Positions 34,720-43,285 of a stretch of DNA of 64,000 nucleotides are shown piece after piece; position 1 is the first letter of the stretch; the number at the start of each line of letters is the position of its first letter. A model generated the notes under the pieces. It had not been told where the DNA came from and ran no database searches. It saw nothing but the letters and a program-made list of their open reading frames with translations. This DNA comes from Gp6-AA40 sp032156805 (GTDB lineage: Bacteria; Acidobacteriota; Vicinamibacteria; Vicinamibacterales; UBA2999): the NCBI GenBank assembly GCA_032156805.1, contig JALDXQ010000002.1, positions 36,003 through 100,002 on the forward strand. Reading direction: 5' to 3'. The position numbers and the translations under genes are program-made.

Positions 34720-35707
34720 CTGGCGTGGCGGCTGGAAACGTGTCTTCGCCGCGCCGGCGATTGTCGCCGGCGTGTTCGCGATGACGTTTCTCCTCGCCAT
34801 GCCGCTGGCACTCACCCTCCGCGGACTGCTCGCTGCACATCTTGGGAGCAGTGTCGCTGCCGAGACGGCTGCGACGGGCGTCAACTATGACTGGTGGCAG
34901 GAGTTCGCGGCGCAGGCCACTGGGCTGGGGACAACGTTCACACCCAGTGTCATCGGCTTCGCGATGGTGCTCGACAACGCGAGCACCGTGCTCGACGCGA
35001 GAGGCAGCATTCTTCCGATCGCGTCCGCTGTTGCACTGTATCTGGCCGGGTGGGCTTTTCTCTCCGGCGGCATCCTGGATCGATACGCGCGACAACGGCC
35101 GCTCCGGGTCTTCGGCTTCTTCGGCGCTTCCGCCGTGTACTTCTTCCGTTTCCTTCGTCTCGCGGCATGTGCCGGCCTGGTGTATTGGTGGCTCTTTGCC
35201 TATGTGCACCCGTGGCTCTTCGACGAACAGTTCGTGAACCTGACGCGAAACATGAGCGTGGAACGTACGGCGATTCTGGTTCGCGCGGTGTTCTACCTGC
35301 TCTTCGGCGGCCTTCTTCTCGCAACCAATCTTGTCGTGGACTACACGAAGGTACGCATCGTCGTCGAGGACCGGCGCAGCGTGATCGGCGCACTCGTGGC
35401 AGCCGTGCGATTCATCCGCAACCACACTCGGCAAGTCATCGCGCTCTACGCGCTGAACAGCCTGACATTCCTGGCAGTGGCTGCCACGTGGGGGCTCGTG
35501 GCTCCGGGTGCTGGAGGCACTGGCGTGGCCATGTGGCTCGCGTTCCTTTTGTCACAGCTGTACGTCGTTGCCCGGCTGTTGGTCAAGTTGCAGTTCACTG
35601 CCTCGTCCGTTGCGCTGTTCCAGGCCAATCTGGCCCATGCCTCGTATGTGTCAGCGCCGGTTCCCGCATGGCCTGACTCCCCCGCCGCCGAGGCCATCGG
35701 ACGCTGA
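34703..35707 (+). CDS. Uncharacterised polytopic membrane protein
   Basis: 334 residues with about six or seven hydrophobic helices (about 14-40, 103-125, 140-165, 190-215, 250-270, 275-297). No transporter signature is recognised. The layout resembles the DUF4013/YihY-like groups of 'ancillary' membrane proteins only loosely. Its start lies 17 nt inside the M1 peptidase gene, so it is translationally coupled to that exported peptidase and may help it function or act in envelope maintenance. Confidence 0.75.
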   Translation: MGSLSSWRGGWKRVFAAPAIVAGVFAMTFLLAMPLALTLRGLLAAHLGSSVAAETAATGVNYDWWQEFAAQATGLGTTFTPSVIGFAMVLDNASTVLDARGSILPIASAVALYLAGWAFLSGGILDRYARQRPLRVFGFFGASAVYFFRFLRLAACAGLVYWWLFAYVHPWLFDEQFVNLTRNMSVERTAILVRAVFYLLFGGLLLATNLVVDYTKVRIVVEDRRSVIGALVAAVRFIRNHTRQVIALYALNSLTFLAVAATWGLVAPGAGGTGVAMWLAFLLSQLYVVARLLVKLQFTASSVALFQANLAHASYVSAPVPAWPDSPAAEAIGR

Positions 35708-35767
35708 GCTCTACAAAGCTCCGCCGTGAGCCTTATTCGGTGGTAGGGTAGACAGAGGCATACGGAC

Positions 35768-36124
35768 ATGGCGTTCCGCATCTCGTCCTGGCTGTCGCGC
35801 CCGTTGAGTTTGCGCCTGCTTCTCGGGCAGGGGCGGCTGGCGTTCAGGCTCTTCCGCGAGCCGAAGGTACCCGTGTCGCTGAAGGTGGTCCCCATCCTTG
35901 CGGGGCTGTACGTCGTCTCACCGATCGATCTCGTTCCTGATTTTTTACCCGGGCTCGGACAACTCGATGATCTCGGCATCATTCTCGCAGCACTGGAATT
36001 GTTCGTACGGCTGTGTCCGTCCAGTGCTCAGGCGTTTCATCGAGACGCCATCACTCAGCGACGTCCCTACACACCGATGTCATCGACCGACGACATCATC
36101 GAGGCGGAGTGGCGTCATGGATAA
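35768..36124 (+). CDS. DUF1232 (YkvA-like) small membrane protein
   Basis: 118 residues. The family core 'VPVSLKVVPILAGLYVVSPIDLVPDFLPGLGQLDDLGI' region is clear: the SPIDLVPD string followed by a second acidic turn defines DUF1232. One short amphipathic or membrane helix is likely. Function is unknown; relatives are small inner-membrane proteins. A GAGG element lies about 10 nt before the ATG. The next gene begins 11 nt after its stop. Confidence 0.9.
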   Translation: MAFRISSWLSRPLSLRLLLGQGRLAFRLFREPKVPVSLKVVPILAGLYVVSPIDLVPDFLPGLGQLDDLGIILAALELFVRLCPSSAQAFHRDAITQRRPYTPMSSTDDIIEAEWRHG

Positions 36125-36135
36125 GGAGGCAAGTA

Positions 36136-36510
36136 ATGCATCAGCGATTTTCTTTCTTGATGATCGTGGCAGCGCTCGTCGCCATGACCCTCCCGGCGGC
36201 GGCACATCACGGGTGGGCCGGACAGGGTGAGGAAGAGTTCCAGCTTTCCGGCACGCTCTCCGCGCCGGTCAGTCTTGCCGGTCCACACGGCACGATGAAA
36301 GTGAAGGACGCGGCAGGTCAGGTGTGGGACATCACGCTGGCGCCGGGTGCCCGCGTCGAGCGCGCCGGGTTGAAGGAAGGCGTGATTCCGGTCGGTGCCC
36401 AGGTGACGATTCAGGGACATCGCAACCGGGACGCGAATCGGTTCGAGGTGAAAACCGAGCGCGTGATCTACAACGGCAAGACGTTCGACGTTTATCCCGA
36501 TCGCAAGTAG
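36136..36510 (+). CDS. DUF6152-like exported protein
   Basis: 124 residues from ATG 36136, preceded by AAGGAGG, an excellent ribosome-binding site. Signal peptide about 1-23 (ending AAAHH). The mature start HHGWAG and the sequence 'FQLSGTLSAPVSLAGPHGTMKV' fit the small OB-like DUF6152 proteins, which begin with His-rich termini and may bind a metal, possibly copper. It is followed by a DUF6644 membrane protein, a pairing I associate with this family, suggesting a shared envelope function. Its last 22 nt are the first copy of a 26-nt tandem repeat. Confidence 0.8.
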   Translation: MHQRFSFLMIVAALVAMTLPAAAHHGWAGQGEEEFQLSGTLSAPVSLAGPHGTMKVKDAAGQVWDITLAPGARVERAGLKEGVIPVGAQVTIQGHRNRDANRFEVKTERVIYNGKTFDVYPDRK

Positions 36511-36559
36511 GAAGCGTTTACCCCGATCGCAAGTAGCCGGCGTCTACCTCGATCGCTAA
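36489..36559. repeat. Three-copy 26-nt tandem repeat including a stop codon
   Basis: Copies start at 36489, 36515 and 36541. The first two share 21 of 22 positions, each ending in the TAG that closes the DUF6152-like frame; the third is more diverged. The period is not a multiple of three, so the copies cannot extend the protein. Confidence 0.75.
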
Positions 36560-36575
36560 CGCGGATTCGCACGAC

Positions 36576-37061
36576 GTGGCCGACCTGCTGGCGTGGCTCG
36601 AGGGTTCACCCCTTGGCCACGCCATGCGCAATGCCGGTTCCTGGTCCTACGGCATCGTCAACCTCATTCACCTCCTGGGCATTGGATCGTTGTTCGGGGC
36701 AGTGCTCCTGCTCGATCTTCGATTGCTGGGCGCCTGGCGCAGCATCCCGCTGGCGTCAATCACCCGGCCGACCGTGCCAATCGCCGCAACCGGTTTCGTG
36801 ATCGCGGCTGCGAGCGGCGTGTGCCTGATTGCCACCAACGCCACTGAGTACGTCGGCAATCCATTCCTGTTGATCAAGTTCCCCGCGATTGCCGTGGGCT
36901 TCATCAACGCTGCGGTCGTGCGTCAGTTGGCGAGCTGGAAGGCCCGCGAGTCACGCGAACTGACCACGCGCGAGCAGCGGCAGCTGTCCATCGTCGGCGC
37001 GGTTTCCCTGACGTCGTGGCTGACGGCAATCGCCGCGGGCCGCCTCATCGGATACTGGTAG
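36576..37061 (+). CDS. DUF6644-like four-helix membrane protein
   Basis: 161 residues, GTG start, with four membrane helices (about 22-45, 62-85, 92-112, 135-157). Residues 'IVNLIHLLGIGSLFGAVLLLDL' include a His in the first helix that could bind haem, as in other small four-helix cytochromes. DUF6644 proteins are uncharacterised. It lies between the DUF6152-like and cupin genes with short gaps (65 and 20 nt), so the three likely form one operon. Confidence 0.75.
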   Translation: MADLLAWLEGSPLGHAMRNAGSWSYGIVNLIHLLGIGSLFGAVLLLDLRLLGAWRSIPLASITRPTVPIAATGFVIAAASGVCLIATNATEYVGNPFLLIKFPAIAVGFINAAVVRQLASWKARESRELTTREQRQLSIVGAVSLTSWLTAIAAGRLIGYW

Positions 37062-37081
37062 ACTTCGCGCGGAGGTCCGCC

Positions 37082-37564
37082 ATGAAGAAGGTCCTTTACG
37101 GTTTCTTGATGCTCGGCTGGATTCCAACGCTGGTCATCGCCTCCGGTGCCCGGCCGGCGACCGGGATCGTCCAGGCGCCCGGGCGAACACCGGTGAAGGT
37201 GACGCGGATCTTCACCGGACCCGACGGCAAAACCAAAGTGGAAGAACTCGAGCTTCCGCTGAAGCCGCGCGATGGCGGAAGTGACGTGTCCGGGTCGATG
37301 GCGGTCACCAGCCTGCAGTTCCGTCGAACGACACCGGCCTACTCGCTCGACTGGCATCCGGCGCCGCGCCGCCAACTCGTCGTGACGCTCGCAGGAGAAA
37401 GCGAGATCGAGCTCGAAGGCGGACGAACGTTGCGTTTCGGTCCGGGCCATATCCTGCTCGCCGAAGACACGACCGGCCAGGGACACAAGTCACGCGCTGT
37501 TCCAGGGACGGACCGCATCGCCCTCGACATCGTGCTGGCGGAAGGCGCCGCGCTCCCGAAATAG
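37082..37564 (+). CDS. Exported cupin-domain protein
   Basis: 160 residues from ATG 37082 with GGAGG at good spacing. N-terminal signal sequence about 3-23. The cupin half-barrel is seen at 'DWHPAPRRQLVVTLAGESEIELEGG' and 'FGPGHILLAEDTTGQGHKSRAV', with the His of 'GHKS' as a likely metal ligand. Small exported cupins often act as metal-dependent isomerases, dioxygenases or binding proteins; nothing here selects one. It is the last gene of the 35.8-37.6 kb run. Confidence 0.82.
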   Translation: MKKVLYGFLMLGWIPTLVIASGARPATGIVQAPGRTPVKVTRIFTGPDGKTKVEELELPLKPRDGGSDVSGSMAVTSLQFRRTTPAYSLDWHPAPRRQLVVTLAGESEIELEGGRTLRFGPGHILLAEDTTGQGHKSRAVPGTDRIALDIVLAEGAALPK

Positions 37565-37687
37565 CGGCGCGACACACAGTCCAGTGGTTTCGCTCGATTG
37601 AACGAAACCAGTTGCGGGATCGTCTCTCTCCCCGAAAGTCTCCCAGCTGTTAACCGATCGAATCTTCGCGCGTTATTTGAATGCAGG

Positions 37688-37773
37688 GTCTGGCTTTGGC
37701 CGGACGTGCAGTCGTAGGGTCCGGCTTTAGATTAGCCGGACCTGCATTTCGTAGTGTCCGGCTTTAGCCGGAC
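37688..37773. repeat. Cluster of three REP-like GTCCGGCT palindromes
   Basis: Three elements at 37688-37705, 37719-37741 and 37756-37773. The third, GTCCGGCTTTAGCCGGAC, is a near-perfect palindrome; the second carries a 5-nt insertion in the loop and the first has mismatches. They lie just before the ADOP permease start at 37786 and could affect its message. Confidence 0.8.
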
Positions 37774-37785
37774 TAGGGAATCTCG

Positions 37786-40218
37786 ATGAGCATCCTCCAG
37801 GACATTCGTTTTGCCGCGCGCCTGCTCGTCAAAGGCCGCTGGATGACGCTGGTCGCGGTGGTCGCCCTCGCGCTCGGCATCGGCGCCAACAGTGCCGTCT
37901 TCACCTTCGTGAATGCGGTCATCCTGCGCGGCGTCCCCTTCCCCGACCCCGAGCAGGTCGTCGTTCTCCGCACGCAAGACGAGCGCAATCGCAACCAGGG
38001 CGTGTCGTACTACGACTTTCTCGACTGGCGCGAGGCGTCGCGAAGCTTCTCGGAGATGTCCCTCATGGGACAGCCGGCGTTCAACGTCAGCGAGCAGGGC
38101 ACCGCTCCCGAGCGCTACAACGGCGCGTATGTCTCGGCAAATACATTTCGCCTGATTGGCGCGCAGGCCCTGCTCGGCCGGGGCTTCATCGACGAGGACG
38201 ATCGCGACGGTGCCAGGCCTGTCGTCGTGCTCGGATACAGCATCTGGCAATCACGGTACGCCGGCGACAACGGTGTGCTGGGAAGAACAATCAAGATCAA
38301 CGATCTACTCGCCACCGTCGTCGGCGTGATGCCACAAGGCATGCAGTTTCCGCCGAACACCGATCTCTGGCTGCCACTGGGTCAGGCGACGATCAATCGC
38401 AGCCAGAGCCGCCAGGTGCGCATCTACGAGGTCATCGCACGCCTGAAGGACGGCGTCACCATCCCGCAGGCACGCAGTGAACTGGCCACGATCACGGAGC
38501 GCCTGGCTCGCGACTACCCGGAGACCAACAAGGGGATCACGCCGACGATTGTCACGTACAACGAGCGCTCCACTCCGAACCAGATCAGGCTGGTCTTCTG
38601 GTCGCTGATGGGCGCCGTCGCCTTCGTGCTGTTGATCGCCTGCAGCAACGTCGCGAACCTTCTGCTGGCGCGGTCGGCGGAACGCGCCAAGGAAGTGGGC
38701 GTGCGTGTGTCGCTCGGCGCGAGCCGTGGGCGCGTCATCCGGCAGCTCCTCGTCGAGAGCGTCATGCTCTCGCTGATCGGAGGCATCGTCGGAACCCCGC
38801 TCGCCTATGCCGGCATCCGCATCTTCGACTCGCTCACGCAGAACGTCGGCAAGCCGTACTGGATGGAGTTCTCGATTGATCCCAGCGTACTGCTGTTCTT
38901 CTTCGCGGCCTGCTTCGTCACCGGGATTGTGTTCGGCCTCGCTCCGGCGCTGCACGTGTCGAGAACGAGCCTCAACGAGGTGCTGAAAGAAGGCGGACGA
39001 TCGGGCTCGACCGGTATCAGGGCACGGCGCTGGACCAACGGGTTGCTCGTCGTGCAGGTCGCCCTGACGCTGGTGCTGCTGGGCGGCGCCGGGTTCATGA
39101 TGCGCAGCTTCTTCGTGCTCTATCGCCTCGATCTCGGCTTCGAGACGCCGCGCGTGCTGACGATGCAGATCAACCTGAACGATCGCAAGTACCCGACCGC
39201 GCAGGAGCGAAATGGCTTCGCCCGCCAACTGAACGAACGGCTGGCGGCAATCGGCGCACTCGAGGCGGTCACGACCGCGAGCAACTTTCCGCTGCAGGGC
39301 GGCGCCGGACTCGACCTCACGATCGATGGCCAATCGGATCCAAACGCGCGGCGCCCACTGGTCACCATGGTGAGCGCGGGGGCGCAGTACTTCGACACGC
39401 TGAAGATCCCGATCCTGCGGGGACGCGCGTTCACGGCCGCCGATGAAACTCCCGGTCGAAGCGGCGTCATCGTCAACCAGCGATTCGCCGACATGTACTT
39501 CAAGGGTGCGGATCCGCTCGGCCGTCAGATCAGCCTCAAGGAGGAGGCGCCCGATGGCATCGACCTCCGCGGGCAGACAATCATCGGCGTTTCGGGAACC
39601 GTGCGCCAGCGCGGGGTCCAGGATCCGGAACCTGACGCCGTCGTCTACCTTCCCTATTTCACCGGGCCCAACATGGGACGCGGGGTTGCGGTGATCGTTC
39701 GCACATCGGGTGAGACGGCCGCGGCAGTGCCGCTCATCCGGCAGGCCGTGTTGGCGCTCGACGCCGACCTTCCCGTGTTCAACGTCCGGACGATGGACGA
39801 ACTGCTGGCGCAGCGCCGCTGGCAGTATCGCGTGTTCGGGGGAATGTTCGCAGTCTTCGCGACGATCGCGCTGCTGCTGGCCGCGGTTGGACTCTACGCG
39901 GTGATGGCGTACTCCGTCACGCAGCGACGGCAGGAGATTGGCGTGCGCATGGTCCTTGGCGCGCAGCCCAACGAAGTGATCTGGCTGTTTCTGCGACGCG
40001 CGTTCGTGCTGGTCGGAGTCGGGCTGACGATCGGTCTGGCCGGCGCATTCGGCGTGGGTCGGCTCCTGCAAAGCATCCTCGTGCAGTCGAGCGGCCGCGA
40101 CGTGGTCGTGCTCGTCTCGATCGCCGTGCTGATGGCGATCGTCGCGGTGTCGGCCTGCTTCTGGCCAACCCGGCGCGCCACACGCCTGAGCCCGGTCGCT
40201 GCGCTTCGCTACGAGTGA
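37786..40218 (+). CDS. ADOP/MacB-like FtsX-family permease, first copy
   Basis: 810 residues. The arrangement is the duplicated one: N-terminal membrane helix ('WMTLVAVVALALGIGANSAVF', about 17-38), a periplasmic MacB_PCD domain, three helices around 275-390, a second PCD and a final FtsX block ('QEIGVRMVLGA', three helices to residue 800). In Acidobacteria such permeases occur without a neighbouring ATPase ('orphan'), and none is seen here. Transport substrate is unknown; macrolide, lipoprotein or peptide export is the analogy. It begins directly with the QDIRFAAR string and lacks the extra N-terminal helical region of many ADOPs. A broken third copy follows at once. Confidence 0.92.
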   Translation: MSILQDIRFAARLLVKGRWMTLVAVVALALGIGANSAVFTFVNAVILRGVPFPDPEQVVVLRTQDERNRNQGVSYYDFLDWREASRSFSEMSLMGQPAFNVSEQGTAPERYNGAYVSANTFRLIGAQALLGRGFIDEDDRDGARPVVVLGYSIWQSRYAGDNGVLGRTIKINDLLATVVGVMPQGMQFPPNTDLWLPLGQATINRSQSRQVRIYEVIARLKDGVTIPQARSELATITERLARDYPETNKGITPTIVTYNERSTPNQIRLVFWSLMGAVAFVLLIACSNVANLLLARSAERAKEVGVRVSLGASRGRVIRQLLVESVMLSLIGGIVGTPLAYAGIRIFDSLTQNVGKPYWMEFSIDPSVLLFFFAACFVTGIVFGLAPALHVSRTSLNEVLKEGGRSGSTGIRARRWTNGLLVVQVALTLVLLGGAGFMMRSFFVLYRLDLGFETPRVLTMQINLNDRKYPTAQERNGFARQLNERLAAIGALEAVTTASNFPLQGGAGLDLTIDGQSDPNARRPLVTMVSAGAQYFDTLKIPILRGRAFTAADETPGRSGVIVNQRFADMYFKGADPLGRQISLKEEAPDGIDLRGQTIIGVSGTVRQRGVQDPEPDAVVYLPYFTGPNMGRGVAVIVRTSGETAAAVPLIRQAVLALDADLPVFNVRTMDELLAQRRWQYRVFGGMFAVFATIALLLAAVGLYAVMAYSVTQRRQEIGVRMVLGAQPNEVIWLFLRRAFVLVGVGLTIGLAGAFGVGRLLQSILVQSSGRDVVVLVSIAVLMAIVAVSACFWPTRRATRLSPVAALRYE

Positions 40219-40306
40219 TGCCCGGCCTCGGTCACGACATCCGCTTCGCCGTTCGGTACTCGTCAGGGATCGGTGGATGAGCCTGGCGGCGGTGACGGCC
40301 CTTGCT
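40218..40306 (+). pseudogene. Truncated, frameshifted remnant of another ADOP permease
   Basis: An ATG overlaps the stop of the permease gene (TGATG), in the coupled arrangement of tandem permease genes. The frame gives MPGLGHDIRFAVRYSSGIGG then stops; a neighbouring frame continues WMSLAAVTALA. Together they match the N-terminus of the preceding protein (DIRFAAR...GRWMTLVAVVALA). The rest of the gene is gone, replaced by the repeat region. Confidence 0.75.
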
Positions 40307-40310
40307 CAAA

Positions 40311-40860
40311 GCCGGAAATCGATCGCAGCGATTCAGCGCCGCGAGTGCGTGCCGCGCGATCCGTGACGATCGAACCAGCAATGGCGGTGCATGCCGCGAG
40401 GGCAGGCGTCGGAATCAGGTACTACTCGCGGCCACTGCGTCAGGGTATGAGCGGAGAGCCATTTCCCGCCGCGCGGAGCGGCCGCCGGAGAGGGGTGACC
40501 CGCGAGCGAATGTGGGTGGCCCGGGTCCGGCTGAAGCCGGCACTACGACTGATGGTCCGGCTGAAGCCGGACACTACGGGCGGCGACGCGACCACCGCTC
40601 GCGGGTCGCCCACTCGAAGGACGGCCTTCGGAGCGCGGCGCCTCAGTGCAACGCCGGAAAGCGATCGCAGCGATTCAGCGCCGCGAGTTCGTGCCGCGCG
40701 ATCCGTGACGATCGAACCAGCAATGGCGGTGCATGCCGCGAGGGCAGGCGTCGGAATCAGGTACTACTCGCGGCGACTGCGTCAGGGTACGAGCGGAGAG
40801 CGATTTCCCGCCGCGCGGAGCGGCCGCCGAAGAGGGCGTCCCGCGAGCGAATGTGGGTGG
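40311..40860. repeat. Imperfect direct repeat of about 0.2 kb in non-coding rubble
   Basis: Copy 1 (40311-40519) and copy 2 (40653-40860) are nearly identical over about 209 nt with an offset of 341-342 nt. Frames inside run through the repeats without any protein likeness. With the permease remnant before and REP elements within and after, this 40.2-41.0 kb stretch (over 800 nt) has no supportable gene. Confidence 0.8.
40525..40572. repeat. Two REP-like palindromes between the long repeat copies
   Basis: GTCCGGCTGAAGCCGGC (40525-40541) and GTCCGGCTGAAGCCGGAC (40555-40572), each followed by ACTACG, match the palindromes at 37.7 kb and in lhr. Confidence 0.8.
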
Positions 40861-40867
40861 GCCCCAA

Positions 40868-40915
40868 GTCCGACTGAAGCCGAATACCAGTTTAAAGGTC
40901 CGGCTAAAGCCGGAC
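40868..40915. repeat. Two further REP-like palindromes after the second long repeat copy
   Basis: A diverged element begins at 40868 (GTCCGACTGAAGCCGA) and a well-conserved one, GTCCGGCTAAAGCCGGAC, spans 40898-40915 and is followed by ACTACG. Confidence 0.75.
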
Positions 40916-41042
40916 ACTACGAGCTACGAGCGAAGGCGTTGGCGCATGGTTGCGGCGCGGCGTCACTGTCAGCTGCGCGAAATCTTCCAATAGCTGCGCT
41001 GGTCATTCGCGTGTCCGCACGCAACTGGAACACAATCCTGTC

Positions 41043-41984
41043 GTGGCACCGTTCCCCGAGTGGGTCGTCCCCATGGCGGCGACGCTTACCGACAAACGCT
41101 TCAGCGGCCCGGAATGGATCTTCGAGCGCAAGCTCGATGGCATCCGCCTGCTGGCTTTCAAGAAGGGCCGCAGTGTCGAGCTGTACTCACGGAACCGCTT
41201 ACCACAACACAACGAACACATCGCCGGCGCCATCGCCGATCTCCCGCACCGTGAGCTGATTCTCGACGGCGAAGTCACAGGTGTCTGGGGGCCGGCATCG
41301 ACGCGCGAGGCCGACAAGCCACGCGGCCACGCATATCACGTCTTCGACATCATGTGGATCGACGGCCGGGACGTCACCGCACTGCCCCTCGACGAACGGC
41401 GGGCGCTCTTGAAGACGCTGCCGCTGAAGTCTCCCCTTCGTCGCGTCACCGCGCTCGACGATGACAAGCCCTGGGAGCGCGCGTGCGCAGAGGGTTGGGA
41501 GGGCGTCATCGCCAAGCGCCGTGACTCCGTGTACGAACATCGCCGATCGCCGCACTGGCTGAAGATGAAGTGCGAGGCGAGCCAGGAACTGGTCGTGGGT
41601 GGCTTCACCGATCCACAAGGTGGGCGTGTCGGACTGGGGGCGCTCCTCGTGGGCTACTTCGCCCCTCGACAGGGCTCAGGGCGCCCTGAGCAAGAGTCGA
41701 AAGGCGAGAACGACGATTTCGTGTTTGCCGGCAAGGTCGGGACCGGATTCGACACGAAGCTATTGCTCGCTCTTCGCGCCAAGCTCGATCGTCTCGCGAT
41801 CGACAAGCCTCCGTTCACCAGGGCGACGGGGCTGCCGCGCCTGCGCGCCCATTGGGTGCGGCCCGAAATCGTCGTGCAGGTCGCGTTCACCGAATGGACC
41901 GTCCACGACAAGCTCCGTCACCCGCATCTGCTCGGCGTGCGCACCGATAAGTCGGCGCGAGAGGTTGTGAGGGAACGCCCGTGA
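41043..41984 (+). CDS. ATP-dependent DNA ligase, LigD-type ligase module as a separate gene
   Basis: 313 residues from GTG 41043; longer starts reach back into repeat sequence and are rejected. Adenylation motifs: 'FERKLDGIR' with Lys30, 'RELILDGEV', 'YHVFDIMW', 'GWEGVIAKRRDSVYE' and 'WLKMKCEASQELVVGG'; an OB-fold follows to 'LPRLRAHWVRPEIVVQVAFTEW', typical of LigD ligase domains. The polymerase gene overlaps its stop by 4 nt (GTGA), so the two halves of a LigD are made as coupled separate proteins. In bacterial end joining LigD works with Ku; no ku gene or 3'-phosphoesterase domain is within the window. Confidence 0.9.
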   Translation: MAPFPEWVVPMAATLTDKRFSGPEWIFERKLDGIRLLAFKKGRSVELYSRNRLPQHNEHIAGAIADLPHRELILDGEVTGVWGPASTREADKPRGHAYHVFDIMWIDGRDVTALPLDERRALLKTLPLKSPLRRVTALDDDKPWERACAEGWEGVIAKRRDSVYEHRRSPHWLKMKCEASQELVVGGFTDPQGGRVGLGALLVGYFAPRQGSGRPEQESKGENDDFVFAGKVGTGFDTKLLLALRAKLDRLAIDKPPFTRATGLPRLRAHWVRPEIVVQVAFTEWTVHDKLRHPHLLGVRTDKSAREVVRERP

Positions 41985-42868
41985 TCACCCACCCCGAGAA
42001 GGTGCTGTTCCCCGAGGATGGGATCACGAAGGGAGCGCTGGCGGCGTACTACGAGGCGGTCGGCGCGATCATGGTGCCGCATATCAAGGATCGCCCGATC
42101 ACCATGGAGCGATTCCCCTCTGGAATCGGCCGCAAGGGCTTCATTCAGAAGGATGTCTCGAAGGGATTCCCGGCGTGGCTGGAACGCGTCGAGGTGCCGA
42201 AGAAGGACGGCGTCGTCCACCATCCGATCGTGAAAGACGCCCGTTCGCTGCTCTGGCTGGCGAACCAGAACTGCATCACGCCGCACGTGTGGACGTCACG
42301 TGCGCCGGACCTGTTCAACCCGGACATCTGCGTCTTCGACCTCGACCCGTCGCGAGAGGATCAAGACGCGCTTGCCGGTGCAGCGCTCGCGCTGCGCGAT
42401 CTGCTCGACGAGCTCGGCTTGCGCAGCTGGGTCAAGACCTCCGGCTCCAAGGGCTTTCACATCGTCGTGCCACTCGACGGCAAAGCCGACTTTGGCGTCG
42501 TTCACGGCTTCGCGAACACGGTCGGCACCGTGCTCGTCGCGCGCGATCCGAAGCACCTGACGCAGGAGTTCAGCAAGGCGGATCGCGGCGGCCGGATTCT
42601 CGTGGACACCGGTCGCAACGGCTACAGCGCGACGTTTGCGGCCCCCTACGCCGTACGCGCCAGGGCCGGCGCACCAATCTCGGCTCCCTGCACGTGGCAG
42701 GAGGTCGAGAAGGGCGAAGTCGAACCACAGACCTTCACGCTGAAAACGATCGCCGACCGGATCGAAAGCGTCGGCGATCTCTGGGCAGACATGCGCAAGC
42801 ACCGCTATTCGCTGCGCAGCAAGGTCAAGCGAATCGAAGCCGAGGCGGCTACTCCACGATCGTCTTGA
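41981..42868 (+). CDS. NHEJ primase-polymerase (LigD PolDom) as a separate gene
   Basis: 295 residues, the usual size of the LigD polymerase domain. The archaeo-eukaryotic primase fold shows catalytic D120-x-D122 in 'VFDLDPS', then 'TSGSKGFHIVVPL' with His160 for the incoming nucleotide triphosphate, and the C-terminal 'RGGRILVDTGRNGYSATFAAPYAVRA' region with the third acidic residue. It adds (ribo)nucleotides at broken ends and, in complete LigD, is fused to the ligase. The GTG start lies within the ligase stop. It overlaps the convergent DUF1428 gene by 20 nt at its 3' end. Confidence 0.92.
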   Translation: MITHPEKVLFPEDGITKGALAAYYEAVGAIMVPHIKDRPITMERFPSGIGRKGFIQKDVSKGFPAWLERVEVPKKDGVVHHPIVKDARSLLWLANQNCITPHVWTSRAPDLFNPDICVFDLDPSREDQDALAGAALALRDLLDELGLRSWVKTSGSKGFHIVVPLDGKADFGVVHGFANTVGTVLVARDPKHLTQEFSKADRGGRILVDTGRNGYSATFAAPYAVRARAGAPISAPCTWQEVEKGEVEPQTFTLKTIADRIESVGDLWADMRKHRYSLRSKVKRIEAEAATPRSS

Positions 42869-43199
42869 AACCGCCGTAGACCATGCGCTTCACATCGAAC
42901 GGCATGTCCTTCGATCCGCCCATGTCGGTCATCTCTTTCATCACTTTCTTGTTGACCCGGTCTCGGTGCGCCTTTGACTTGAACACGACATACGCGAATA
43001 CGACCGTCTCTCCCGGCTTCAACTTCATCATGCGAGTAAACGCGGTTCCCCATTTGGCGACCAGGTCGTCGCCGACGCTCTCTTTGTAGTCGAGCGCTCC
43101 GTGCTTCATCCACGCGTCGCGTCCCATTTCTGCCATGCGACGGTAGGTGCTCACCTTCTTCTTGGGGACCGGCAGGATGTATCCATCGACGTAGCTCAT
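42849..43199 (-). CDS. DUF1428 family protein
   Basis: 116 residues from ATG 43199, with AGGAGA upstream; a start at 43232 is less likely. It begins 'MSYVDGYILPVPKKKV', the family hallmark, followed by 'GALDYKESVGDD' and 'FAYVVFKSKAHRDRVNKKV'. DUF1428 proteins adopt a dimeric alpha/beta-barrel (ferredoxin-like) fold related to antibiotic monooxygenases but have no assigned activity. Its 3' end overlaps the polymerase gene. Confidence 0.92.
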   Translation of the reverse strand: MSYVDGYILPVPKKKVSTYRRMAEMGRDAWMKHGALDYKESVGDDLVAKWGTAFTRMMKLKPGETVVFAYVVFKSKAHRDRVNKKVMKEMTDMGGSKDMPFDVKRMVYGGFKTIVE

Positions 43200-43285
43200 C
43201 ACAGTTTCTCCTGTTGCGAATGGTTCGAACATTGTCCCCCGGACACTTCCGAAAGATGTCGAGGTAGGCTAGTGCAGAGGTCACC

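Noticed and set aside
33586..34884. 432-residue minus-strand frame over the M1 peptidase
   Set aside because: Shadow of the peptidase codons; the HExxH strand is the real gene.
38305..40071. 588-residue minus-strand open frame over the first ADOP permease
   Set aside because: Antisense shadow; low-complexity H/R/D/Q-rich translation and no start site.
40302..40877. Open frames through the direct-repeat region
   Set aside because: They translate both repeat copies into the same Arg-rich string and contain REP palindromes; no protein likeness.
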